Origin: an uncultured Bryobacteraceae bacterium
GTDB lineage: Bacteria; Acidobacteriota; Terriglobia; Bryobacterales; Bryobacteraceae
Length of the DNA: 64,000 bases
NCBI GenBank assembly: GCA_937924525.1
Contig: CALDSU010000009.1
Coordinates: 176,340-240,339, forward strand
Direction of reading: 5' to 3'
The notes under the pieces are model-generated. The model ran no database searches and was not told where the DNA came from. It saw nothing but the letters and a program-made list of their open reading frames with translations. The position numbers and the translations under genes are program-made. Positions 34,089-42,737 of the stretch are shown piece by piece (positions within the stretch are counted from its first letter, which is position 1; every line of letters starts with the position of its first letter).

Positions 34089-35003
34089 TCAGGTTCCGAG
34101 GCTGGCCCACCCCGCGCCGCGGGCGTAGTCCAGGAACCGCCGCGCGTAACCGTCCAGGATTTCGAGCGACGCCCCGTCGCGCAGCGGCGAGCACATTTCG
34201 TAGGCGATGCTGCCCGTGAAGCCCCCCTGTTCCAGCGCCCCCAGAAAGCCCCGGTAATCAATAAAGCCTTCTCCCATGGGGACGGCTTGCACCATCGGCG
34301 TCCGCGCCTCGTAGTTCACCAGCGCGGGCTGGTAGACGTAGCGTGGCAGCCGCCGATAGTCGGCGATGGTGGTGTGCACCGTGATCCCGCCAAGCTGACG
34401 CGCCTCGGCGCGGTAACCGGAACCCTGGAGCGCCGGCGCCCACGCGTCGAACGCCGCGCGGCAGTTGGGGTGGGCCACCGCCCGCAACAGATCGGCGAAC
34501 GCTTCCGTGCCCGCGCCGATGTCGTGGTGGTTCTGGACCGCCAGGACCACTTCCTGCTCGGCGGCGCGCTCGGCGCACTCGCGCAGCGCTTCGACGATCA
34601 TCCGCCACTGCCGGGTGTAGTCGCAAACGGCGTTTTCGTAGCCGGTAAAGACCCGCACGACGCCGGCGCCCACCTCACGCGCCAGGCGCGCCACCTCGGC
34701 AAGGTACGCCGTCTGGATCTCGCGATGCGGCACCTCGCCGTGTTCCAGGTCCGCCGTGAAGTTGCAGTAAGCAGCCAGCACCACGACGCCGAGCTGGTGC
34801 TTTTCCAGCAATTGGCGCAACCGCGCCCGCTCCGCCTTCCCGTAATCGAGCGGCGACAGGTGCGGCCGCTTGGCCATCAGCATGACGCCGTCATAGCCAA
34901 GTTCCGCCGCCTTCGCGATGACCTGCTCGAGCGGCAGATAGGCCTGTCCCCACAGCCCGGCGTAGCTCACCGAATGGAGCAACAAAGGATGGTTCATGGT
35001 CAA
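34089..35003 (-). CDS. Sugar phosphate isomerase/epimerase-like TIM-barrel protein
   Basis: The 304-residue protein fits the xylose-isomerase-like/AP-endonuclease-2 TIM barrel: GYDGVMLMAKRPHLSP, VVLAAYCNFTA, GAGVVRVFTGYEN, VLAVQNHHDIGAGTEAFADLL (metal His), FDAWAPALQG and SIAYEMCSPL (metal Glu). Members isomerise or epimerise sugars, myo-inositol derivatives or hydroxypyruvate. Its ATG overlaps the stop of the upstream oxidoreductase by four bases (ATGA), so the two are translationally coupled. The pair is a common Gfo/Idh/MocA-isomerase module for oxidising and then isomerising a sugar. Exact substrate unknown. Confidence 0.85.
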   Translation of the reverse strand: MTMNHPLLLHSVSYAGLWGQAYLPLEQVIAKAAELGYDGVMLMAKRPHLSPLDYGKAERARLRQLLEKHQLGVVVLAAYCNFTADLEHGEVPHREIQTAYLAEVARLAREVGAGVVRVFTGYENAVCDYTRQWRMIVEALRECAERAAEQEVVLAVQNHHDIGAGTEAFADLLRAVAHPNCRAAFDAWAPALQGSGYRAEARQLGGITVHTTIADYRRLPRYVYQPALVNYEARTPMVQAVPMGEGFIDYRGFLGALEQGGFTGSIAYEMCSPLRDGASLEILDGYARRFLDYARGAGWASLGT

Positions 35004-36313
35004 CCCTGGCCCTCCAGGGCGAACGAGGGTTTCCGCGTGGCCCAGCGGCCGCCGGTAAAGTCGGGGAACTTCACCGGCTGGCTGCCCTGCGCGATCGACT
35101 GTTGCGATAAGGGAATCAGCACGCTCATGTTCACGGAATCATACACGTCAATGGGGGTCGGCCGCCGCTCGCGCACCGCCCGGAGGAAGTGCCGCAGCAC
35201 CTGGTGGTCCGTGCCGCCGTGTCCCTGCGCCAGTTGATCACCCGACGGCCCGCCCGGTCGGCTTACCGGCTTCCACCACTCGTGCTGGAACTTCTCCATG
35301 TACGGCGGGAACGGCTCCCACTCATGTTCCTTCGGGCTTCGGCGCCACAGGTAGATCGCGTTGCGCTCTTCGCAGTAAAGGCCTTCGGTGCCCTGGATCC
35401 GCCAGCGGTTGTCGTACGGAGCGGGCAACTGCATGTCATTGTTGACCACGATGGTGTTGCCCTTTTTCGTCTTGATGAGCGACGTCGCGATGTCCCCCTG
35501 CGAGTAGTGGCGGCGCGCGGCGGGATGGTCGGGTCCCAACGTCTTCGAAAAGAAATTGTTGATGCCCAGCGACCGGCTCGCCATCGAGACCACGTAGTCG
35601 AAGGCGTCCCCGCAGCCGATATCCATCCAGCTCAGCACTGGACCCAGGCTATGGGTCGGATACTGGTCGCAGTTGCGACCCATCAGGTAAAAGCCGCTCC
35701 ACCGCGGATTGCCCTGCCGGTCGAAGTACCAGGGCGTGCGCCCGACGCAGTCGTTGCCGTGCGCGCAGTGGCAATGCACGATCTCGCCCAGCAGTCCCGC
35801 GCGAATCATCTTGAGCACCGCCAGGTTGTCCGGGCGGAACGACCAGTTTTCCAGCATCATGCACGGCACGCCGGTTTCCTCGGAGGTACGCACCAGTTCC
35901 CAGCACTGTTCCACGGTCTGCGCGACGGGCACCTCCACGCCGGGGTACTTGCCGGCGCGCATGGCGTAGACGGCCTGCGGCGCGTGATACTCCCAAGGCG
36001 AGGCGATGATCACCGCATCCAGGTCGTCGCGCTCGACCAGGCGTTTCCACACTTCGCTGGCTGCGTCGCCGCGGTAGCCTTCAGGTTTCGGCTGCCCTAC
36101 GGATGCGACCAGGTCCTGCGCTCTCGCCTGGGCTTCAGGATTCGGATCGTAGACCGCCCGGATGGCGACGTCGCCGAGTTCCAGCATTCTCCGGGTGAGC
36201 GAGGTCCCGCGATTGCCGGTCCCGAGCACCCCGACGCGCACTGGTCTTGCCGGGGCGGTTTGCGCCGCGGCCAGCGCCGCCGACGAGCTTTGCAGGAACG
36301 CGCGCCGGTTCAT
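35000..36313 (-). CDS. Gfo/Idh/MocA-family oxidoreductase with Tat-like leader
   Basis: The 437-residue protein begins with a twin-Arg leader (MNRRAFLQSSSAALAAAQTA) and a Rossmann fold motif VRVGVLGTGNRGTSL. The catalytic EVPVAQT segment, with Glu-Val-Pro-Val-Ala in place of the usual E-K-P, lacks the common Lys. Downstream sequence has CMMLENWSFRPDN and HCAHGNDC. Such exported members often act as lyases or glycoside hydrolases of the GH109/GH179 type rather than simple dehydrogenases, so the reaction is open. It is coupled by four-base overlaps to RidA upstream and to the isomerase downstream. Confidence 0.85.
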   Translation of the reverse strand: MNRRAFLQSSSAALAAAQTAPARPVRVGVLGTGNRGTSLTRRMLELGDVAIRAVYDPNPEAQARAQDLVASVGQPKPEGYRGDAASEVWKRLVERDDLDAVIIASPWEYHAPQAVYAMRAGKYPGVEVPVAQTVEQCWELVRTSEETGVPCMMLENWSFRPDNLAVLKMIRAGLLGEIVHCHCAHGNDCVGRTPWYFDRQGNPRWSGFYLMGRNCDQYPTHSLGPVLSWMDIGCGDAFDYVVSMASRSLGINNFFSKTLGPDHPAARRHYSQGDIATSLIKTKKGNTIVVNNDMQLPAPYDNRWRIQGTEGLYCEERNAIYLWRRSPKEHEWEPFPPYMEKFQHEWWKPVSRPGGPSGDQLAQGHGGTDHQVLRHFLRAVRERRPTPIDVYDSVNMSVLIPLSQQSIAQGSQPVKFPDFTGGRWATRKPSFALEGQG

Positions 36314-36699
36314 GCCCCACCCCGCACGCGCGCGATCGCATCGATCTCCACCTTGATGCCGCCCCAGAGCACGGACTGCACGGTGGTTCGCGCCGGCCGC
36401 ACCCCGGTGAAATACTCCGCATACGCGCGGTTAAACGCTTCGAAATCGCGGATGTCGCTCAGGTGGCAGGTGCATTTCACCACATCGGCCGCCGTGCAGC
36501 CCGCCGCTTTCAGAATCTTATCGATGTGGGAGAGCGTCAGGCGGGTCTGCTCCTCCACCGTGCCCGACACCGTCTCTCCGGTCGTCATATCTAAAGGACC
36601 TTGGCCGCTGATGAACAGCCACCCATCCATCAGCACGCCGGCGGAATAGGCCCCCGTGTCGGCCTGTTTGTCGGGATGTTTGATTTCACGCTTGTCCAT
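36310..36699 (-). CDS. RidA-family protein
   Basis: The 129-residue protein matches the RidA/YjgF family, which hydrolyses reactive enamine/imine intermediates to keto acids: YSAGVLMDGWLFISGQGPLD, the helix AAGCTAADVVKCTCHLSDI, and the key Arg in GVRPARTTVQS that binds the substrate carboxylate. The C-terminal Glu of VEIDAIA is present. It overlaps the following oxidoreductase gene by four bases (ATGA), so it is the first gene of this minus-strand unit, and it diverges from the enolase-superfamily gene over a 196-bp gap. Confidence 0.92.
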   Translation of the reverse strand: MDKREIKHPDKQADTGAYSAGVLMDGWLFISGQGPLDMTTGETVSGTVEEQTRLTLSHIDKILKAAGCTAADVVKCTCHLSDIRDFEAFNRAYAEYFTGVRPARTTVQSVLWGGIKVEIDAIARVRGGA

Positions 36700-36895
36700 A
36701 AGGAAAACCCAACCGCAGTCTAAAGAACCGCGCGCAGGCAGTCAACGGCGTTCGTACCGGGGCAGCGATTCCGGCCGGCCCCCGGGGTCTCGCCACTACC
36801 GCGGAAAGCGGATATGATGAGCGGTCGGAAACGCCGCGGCGGTTGGTGCGGCTGCGGCGTCGCGTTCGCATTGTCCTGCCAGGAGGCTTTTTCGT

Positions 36896-38266
36896 ATGAA
36901 ACTCACCCGCCGCAACGTTCTTGGGGCCGCCGCCGGGGGACTGGCCCCCGGCGGGGTCGCTGCGGCCCAAAGCGCGCCGGCCGTCGCGGGCTCGCCGAAT
37001 CTCACGGTCCGCAAGGTCGATCGCCGCTGGATCAAGATCCCCTTCCGGCCGGTGCCCGCGCGGAATATGAACCGCGAATTGCCCCACTGGGTCTACTTCG
37101 AAATCTGCCAGGTGACGCTGGCCAACGGCGTCGTGGGGTTCGGCGAGACGATGGTGTACTACACCTGGGGCCGGGTGACCGATGACGCCGTCAAGCGTGT
37201 CATCGGCCGCAGCGCCGCCGAATCGATGTGGGACGACAGTACCGGCTGCGGGCTCCAAATGGCGCTGTTCGACGCCGTGGGCAAGGCCACCGGCGTCCCG
37301 GTGTATCGCCTGCTGGGACCCAAGGTGCGCGACCGCGCGTTCCTCAGTTGGTGGGCCATCGACATGCCCGCCGAAGATTGGGTGCTGGAGTGCCGCGACG
37401 CGGTCGCCAAAGGCTACACCGCGTTCAAGACCAAGGCGCGGCCCTGGTTCGACCTCGATCGCCAGTGCCAGGTGCTGACGCGCACCCTGCCCGACCATTT
37501 CGTGATTGATTTCGACTTCAACGCCATGCTGCTGGACACTACCAACGCGGGCCGCTATCTAAGCCGCCTGGACCAACAGTACAAGCACATCGCGATCTGG
37601 GAGTCGCCCATCCCGCAGTCCGACGTGGCCGGCAACAAGTTTCTCCGCACGCAGACCCGGGTGCCGATCGCGATGCACTTCGGCTCCCCCCCCATCATGA
37701 CCGCGCTGCGCGAAGAGGTGTGCGACGGCTTTGTCATCGGCGGCGGCGCGGCCCGCGTGATGCGCGATGGAATCGTGGCCGCCATGGCGGACAAACCGTT
37801 CTGGCTACAGTTGGTCGGCACGGAGATTACCGCCACCTTCGCCTTGCACTTCGCCGCCGTGCTCACGCACGCCCGGTGGCCGGCGGTGAACTGCCACCAG
37901 CTTTACACCGAGCCGATGGCGCGGCCCGCGATCAAGGTGGAGAACGGCTTGTCCGCCATTCCCGAAACGCCGGGGCTCGGCATCGAACTCGACGAACAGG
38001 CGGTGGAGCGTTACCGCGTCGAGCCGCTCCGGGCGGAGCCGTATCCCACCCCGAACCTGTTGATCGCCATCCGCTGGCCGACGGGCGCCACCAGTTACTA
38101 CACACATACCCGCCAGTACTGGCAGGATTTCCAGAACGGCCGGCTGCCGGTGTTTCCCTCCGGCGTTTACCTGGAGACGATTCCCGACAACGGCTCGCGC
38201 GAATGGAAGGAGTTGCAGGCGCGCGCCGCGGCGAGCCCGGTCCACAGCGGGGGGCGGCCGCTGTAG
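36896..38266 (+). CDS. Enolase-superfamily (mandelate racemase/muconate cycloisomerase-like) protein
   Basis: The 456-residue protein has a Tat-like leader (MKLTRRNVLGAAAGGLAPGG), an N-terminal capping domain, and a barrel with the catalytic KxK (AFKTKARPW), the metal Asp in VIDFDFN and Glu in IWESPI. The third metal position is less clear; IAMHFGS takes that place. Such proteins dehydrate or racemise sugar acids (for example galactonate or gluconate dehydratases). An AGGAGG ribosome site lies upstream of ATG 36896. It is divergent from the RidA-oxidoreductase-isomerase unit and may share its regulation. Export by Tat is unusual for the family. Confidence 0.8.
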   Translation: MKLTRRNVLGAAAGGLAPGGVAAAQSAPAVAGSPNLTVRKVDRRWIKIPFRPVPARNMNRELPHWVYFEICQVTLANGVVGFGETMVYYTWGRVTDDAVKRVIGRSAAESMWDDSTGCGLQMALFDAVGKATGVPVYRLLGPKVRDRAFLSWWAIDMPAEDWVLECRDAVAKGYTAFKTKARPWFDLDRQCQVLTRTLPDHFVIDFDFNAMLLDTTNAGRYLSRLDQQYKHIAIWESPIPQSDVAGNKFLRTQTRVPIAMHFGSPPIMTALREEVCDGFVIGGGAARVMRDGIVAAMADKPFWLQLVGTEITATFALHFAAVLTHARWPAVNCHQLYTEPMARPAIKVENGLSAIPETPGLGIELDEQAVERYRVEPLRAEPYPTPNLLIAIRWPTGATSYYTHTRQYWQDFQNGRLPVFPSGVYLETIPDNGSREWKELQARAAASPVHSGGRPL

Positions 38267-38271
38267 CGCGC

Positions 38272-40053
38272 TCAGAACTCGGGGATGCCCAGCTTCCGCC
38301 GCCCTTCGTCGGTCAGCCGGTTGGCGTTCCAGTGGGGCTCCCAGGTTTGTTCCACCACCACCTTGCGCACGCCGGGCACCTGGAGCAGACGGTCGCGCAC
38401 GGGCGTCGAGTTGCCGCCGGAACCGTAGGAAAAGTAGCCGATGCGCGGCCGTCCGCGGTGCGGCATGGCCATCACCACGTGGACCACGTCGCCGCGTACG
38501 CGCAGGTCGTACACCAGCCCCAGATCCACGATGCTCGGCCGGGTCGTGTACAGCTGTTCGTCCTGACAGCCGCCCAGCGCTTCCCACAGCAGGCGCTTGG
38601 AAATCGGGCTGTCGCCGGCTTCTCCCGGGCGCGCCAGCCGTCCCGGCGCCGGCTTGGCTTGCCAGCCCGTCGGCAGCGTGGTGACGGAAGGCGTGAGGGG
38701 GTGGAGCATCGCGTGGCGCAGGCGTTCGATCGTCTCCGCGCCCCCCTGCTCGGGAAACGGCATCGTCAAGTACGCGTTCTTCTGGCGCAGGACCGCTCCC
38801 GCGGGCAGTGTCGCGCCATGATAGAAGGCCCGGCTCCAGACGTGTCCGTGCCACTTGTAATAGAACATGGGCGCCCCGGTGTGTTTGAGCCCGCCCACGT
38901 TTTCCGCGGTGTGCTCCAGAAACAGGCCGATGAACGCGTCGCGGGTGTCCCGGTGGAAAAAGCCCACGGCCCACAGGTCTTCCTGTTGCCCTTTGGCGAC
39001 CGGCCCGGTTTTCAGCTTCCCGTCCGCGCCGATCCACACGATATCGGTGAACGACATGCCGGAGAATACCCATTCGTCGTCGCGCAAGTAGCCGATCTCC
39101 ATGTCCTTGATCACCTGCATGTACCCCGTTTTGACAAACCAGGGAGTGCCGGCGTAAAAACGGTACTCGACGAAGATATTCATGCGGGCGGGCGAAAACA
39201 GCGGCGCGACCGTCGAATAGGGGAATCCCCAGCGCCGCACCGTCAGCGAGAGCGGGCCGCGGAACACCTCATAATCGGGGCACCGCGGCCAGTTGGTGAC
39301 GCGCAGCTTTTGGAAGTTGCCGGAGGTGACGTAGTCGTGCGCCCAGTCGATGCCGGGCGGCTCTCCGTGACCCTCGCCCCCGGCGAACAGTTCCTGCCCA
39401 TGCTCGCGTTTGTACACCAGGCGTTCGAGTTGCCCCATCTGCTTGGAGAGCGACCCGCGGAAGTATTCGTTTTCGAAGTCGAGCGCCGTTCCCTCGCCGG
39501 TCACCGTGAGATCGGAGGGATAGTCCGGCAGTTCAGCTTCGGGATTCCCGTACAGGACCAGCCAGTAGGTCCGCTGGTGAGCGGGAGCATCGGCGAAGAA
39601 GGTGAGGCGGCATTGGCGTTCCGCGCCGCGGCGGACCTCCTCGGTCACCTGGCTGCGCACTTCGCGGGGAACGCCGCCCTCGATGCGCGCGACACGCACC
39701 TCGCGGGCCAGCGAAGCGCACTGGCCCTGCGGCACGGCCAGCACCAGTTCCACGGGTTCGCCGGACCGGGGCAGGCTCACCGTTTCGTCAAGCGCCAGGA
39801 TTTTCGCGTAGGTCCAGGGCCGCGCCCAGTCGCGCCACGGCGCGGGCAACTCCTGCACGGGTACCAAAGCCCCCGCCGGCGCAACCGCCGCGCCCAGTGG
39901 CGCGCGTTGTTGTTGTTCCAGCGTCAGCGACTGTCGCAGCGAATCGGCGATCGCGCGGGCCAGCCGGTAGTCTTGCTTCCGGTAGGCCGCTTCGAGCAGC
40001 CGCATCTTTTCTTCGAACCGGTCCGTCCGCTCCCAGTAGGTGGTCTCTCGCAT
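38272..40053 (-). CDS. Large protein with C-terminal DUF59 (MIP18/SufT-like) domain
   Basis: The start is taken at ATG 40053, which has GGAGG five bases before it. The frame is open to 40167. The 593-residue protein has an N-terminal helical part (about 1-60), a beta-rich region of about 400 residues with no family I recognise (GTALDFENEYFRGSLSKQ, VEYRFYAGTPWFVKTGYM, SPARMNIF), and a C-terminal domain: SIVDLGLVYDLRVRGDVV, PVRDRLLQVPGVRKVVVE, and TWEPHWNANRL with DEGRRKLGI. This fits DUF59. The family's conserved Cys (the GCP position) reads HRGRPR. No signal peptide is seen. Confidence 0.6.
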   Translation of the reverse strand: MRETTYWERTDRFEEKMRLLEAAYRKQDYRLARAIADSLRQSLTLEQQQRAPLGAAVAPAGALVPVQELPAPWRDWARPWTYAKILALDETVSLPRSGEPVELVLAVPQGQCASLAREVRVARIEGGVPREVRSQVTEEVRRGAERQCRLTFFADAPAHQRTYWLVLYGNPEAELPDYPSDLTVTGEGTALDFENEYFRGSLSKQMGQLERLVYKREHGQELFAGGEGHGEPPGIDWAHDYVTSGNFQKLRVTNWPRCPDYEVFRGPLSLTVRRWGFPYSTVAPLFSPARMNIFVEYRFYAGTPWFVKTGYMQVIKDMEIGYLRDDEWVFSGMSFTDIVWIGADGKLKTGPVAKGQQEDLWAVGFFHRDTRDAFIGLFLEHTAENVGGLKHTGAPMFYYKWHGHVWSRAFYHGATLPAGAVLRQKNAYLTMPFPEQGGAETIERLRHAMLHPLTPSVTTLPTGWQAKPAPGRLARPGEAGDSPISKRLLWEALGGCQDEQLYTTRPSIVDLGLVYDLRVRGDVVHVVMAMPHRGRPRIGYFSYGSGGNSTPVRDRLLQVPGVRKVVVEQTWEPHWNANRLTDEGRRKLGIPEF

Positions 40054-40347
40054 CGATGCCTCCAGGTTCCGCCCAGGCGACTTGGCCCGGCCACGTTGGT
40101 TCTGAGAGTTTATGACGAACCGCGCCTGGGCGCCAGCGTCCTGAATCTGCGGACCGCGCAGGGACACGCCTAAAACGTCGGCGCCACGCCCATTTCAAGC
40201 GGATTCCTGGGAGAGCGGGTTTGCGCGAGAGAGCAAATGCGGACCGGGCCGTGATGCCACCCCCGCGCGGGAGGGTCGCGGCGCGCGGGGAAATCCGATA
40301 CGATGAGGGTCTTTGCCACCGCCTCCAACCTACCCTGGAACAACGCG

Positions 40348-42735
40348 ATGAAGCGATGCCTGCTACTGTTCTTCTTCCTGTCTGCCGCCGTTTGGGCCGC
40401 GGCGGATCTCTCCTTGGAACAGGCGGTGGTGGTCTGCGGACGCCAGTTGCCGCAACCGCAGCAGAAAGCCGTCCAGATGCTCGTCGAGGAGGTGGAGAAG
40501 CGCGCGCAGATCCGCTGGCCGGTGGTCCATGCGTGGCCCGCCGCCGGAACGCCGGTGATCGTCATCGGCCAGGCGGCGGAGGTCAAGAGGCTTGGCGGCG
40601 CGCGGCTGCCAGCGGGCGCGGCGACGCGAGCGGAAGGCTTTCAGATTCAGACTGAGGCGGCGGGCGCCGCGCCGGTGATCGCCATCCGCGGCCACGATGA
40701 TCGCGGCGTGCTCTTCGGCGCGGGTTACCTGCTCCGCCAGTTGCGCATGGGGCGAGGGCGGATTCGCCTGCCGGGCGCGTTGAACGTGACCACCGCGCCC
40801 AAGTACGCACTGCGCGGGCACCAACTGGGCTACCGCCCCAAGACCAACTCGTACGACGGCTGGACCGTGGCCATGTGGGAGCAGTACTACCGCGACCTGG
40901 CGGTGTTCGGAACCAATGCTGTCGAGCTGATCCCGCCGCGTTCCGACGACGATGACGACAGCCCGCACTTCCCGGTCCCGCCGATGCGGATGATGATCGA
41001 GATGTCCCGGCTGGCGCAGGAGTACGGGCTGGAACTGTGGATCTGGTATCCGGCGATGGATAAGGACTACGCCGATCCGGCCACGGTGGAGTTTGCCCTG
41101 CAGGAGTGGGCTGGGGTATTCGGCCAGCTTCCCCGGATCGACGCCGTGTTCGTGCCGGGAGGCGACCCGGGCCACACCCAGCCGCGCCACCTGATGGCGC
41201 TGCTCGAAAAACAGACCGCGAACCTGAAACGCCACCACCCGCGCGCCCAGATGTGGATGTCGCCGCAAGGATTCACGGCGGAGTGGATGGAGGAGTACCT
41301 GGAGATCATGCGCCAGGAGCCGGCGTGGCTCACGGGCGTGGTGTTCGGCCCGCAAATCCGCCTGTCTCTCGCCGAGTTGCGCGCCGCGATCCCGAAACGC
41401 TACCCCATCCGCGCCTACCCCGACATCACCCACTCCCTGCACGCGCAGTACCCGGTGCCCGAGTGGGACACGGCGTTCGCGCGCACGCTGGGACGCGAGC
41501 CGATCAACCCGCGGCCGCTTGACCAGGCAAACATTTTTCGTAAACGGCAGCACCTGGCCGAGTACGGGTTCCTGACGTATTCGGAGGGCTGCAACGACGA
41601 CGTCAACAAGATCATCTGGAGCGCCCTGGGATGGGATCCGGACGCGGAGGTGACCAACGTGCTCCGGGAGTTCAGCCGCTATTTCATCAGCGACACGCTG
41701 GCGGAGGGCTTCGCGCAGGGACTGCTGGCGCTCGAAAGAAACTGGCGCGGACCGGCGCTGGCCAACGCCGGCATCCATACCACCCTCCGACAATTCCAGG
41801 CGATGGAACAAAGCGCGCCGCCGCCCGTCAAAGCCAACTGGCGTTTTCAGCAGGCGCTTTACCGCGCCTACTACGATGCATTCGTACGGAGCCGGTTGAT
41901 CCGGGAGACCGCGCTCGAGGAACAGGCGATGGAGGCGTTGCGGCAGGCGCCACGCCTGGGTTCGCGCGTCGCCATCGCTCACGCCCAGGCGGCGCTCGAC
42001 CGCGCGGCCACCGAACCCGCCGCCCCCGAACTGCGCGCGCGGGTCTTCGAACTCGCCGAAGCGCTGTTTCAAAGCATCCGCATGCAGCTCAGCGTCCCCC
42101 GCTACCAGGCCATCGCGGTGCGGCGCGGCGCGAATCTGGACGCCATCGACACCCCGCTCAACAGCCGCTTTTGGCTGGAGGCGCGCTTTGCCGAGATCCT
42201 GCGGCAAGGCGACGAGAAAGCGCGCCTGGCGGCGATTCAGGAGATTGTCGACTGGACCAATCCCGGCCCCGGCGGCTTCTACGACGACCTGGGACGGCCG
42301 GGGTCGCAGCCTCACCTGGTGCGCGGGGTGGGCGCCGAGGAAGATCCCGCCTTCCGGCGGACAGCGCTGCTCAGCTTCCCTACCCTCGAGCCCGAAGCGC
42401 CCTGGCGTTCCTCGTGGTGGGATCACGCCGAGGCGCTGATCGACGCAAAGCTGACGCTGCGGTACGAATCGCTCGACCGTCAGGCCGAATACAAACTCCG
42501 CGTAGTCTATGCCGGGGAAGCGCAGCCCATTCCCATGCGCCTGGTGGCGGACGGGAAGTTTCAACTCCACGCCTACCGCCCGCGCGAGATGCCGCCGCGG
42601 CCCGTGGAGTTCGACATTCCGCGGGAGGCCACCGCCGACGGCGCGCTCATCCTGGAGTGGAATCGCACGCCCGGCCTGGGCGGCAGCGGCCGCGGCTGTC
42701 AGGTGGCCGAAGTGTGGCTGATCAAGAAGCGATAA
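40348..42735 (+). CDS. Secreted glycosidase-like protein, first of two paralogues
   Basis: The start is taken at ATG 40348, which gives a clear signal peptide (MKRCLLLFFFLSAAVWAA). The 795-residue protein has an N-terminal domain like those before GH20/GH67 barrels (KAVQMLVEEVEKRAQIRWPV, DRGVLFGAGYLLRQLR). A barrel-like region follows (YALRGHQLGYRP, FGTNAVELIPP, YGLELWIWYPAMDKDY, VFVPGGDPGHTQP), and then a C-terminal beta domain (PNPGPGGFYDDLG-like, LRYESLD). I cannot assign catalytic acids with certainty. The coupled MFS gene follows after 2 bases. The substrate is probably an oligosaccharide, which is inference. Confidence 0.7.
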   Translation: MKRCLLLFFFLSAAVWAAADLSLEQAVVVCGRQLPQPQQKAVQMLVEEVEKRAQIRWPVVHAWPAAGTPVIVIGQAAEVKRLGGARLPAGAATRAEGFQIQTEAAGAAPVIAIRGHDDRGVLFGAGYLLRQLRMGRGRIRLPGALNVTTAPKYALRGHQLGYRPKTNSYDGWTVAMWEQYYRDLAVFGTNAVELIPPRSDDDDDSPHFPVPPMRMMIEMSRLAQEYGLELWIWYPAMDKDYADPATVEFALQEWAGVFGQLPRIDAVFVPGGDPGHTQPRHLMALLEKQTANLKRHHPRAQMWMSPQGFTAEWMEEYLEIMRQEPAWLTGVVFGPQIRLSLAELRAAIPKRYPIRAYPDITHSLHAQYPVPEWDTAFARTLGREPINPRPLDQANIFRKRQHLAEYGFLTYSEGCNDDVNKIIWSALGWDPDAEVTNVLREFSRYFISDTLAEGFAQGLLALERNWRGPALANAGIHTTLRQFQAMEQSAPPPVKANWRFQQALYRAYYDAFVRSRLIRETALEEQAMEALRQAPRLGSRVAIAHAQAALDRAATEPAAPELRARVFELAEALFQSIRMQLSVPRYQAIAVRRGANLDAIDTPLNSRFWLEARFAEILRQGDEKARLAAIQEIVDWTNPGPGGFYDDLGRPGSQPHLVRGVGAEEDPAFRRTALLSFPTLEPEAPWRSSWWDHAEALIDAKLTLRYESLDRQAEYKLRVVYAGEAQPIPMRLVADGKFQLHAYRPREMPPRPVEFDIPREATADGALILEWNRTPGLGGSGRGCQVAEVWLIKKR

Positions 42736-42737
42736 CG

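Noticed and set aside
40363..42570. A 735-codon open frame on the minus strand
   Set aside because: Antisense shadow of the first glycosidase-like gene; no protein-like motif, no start context.
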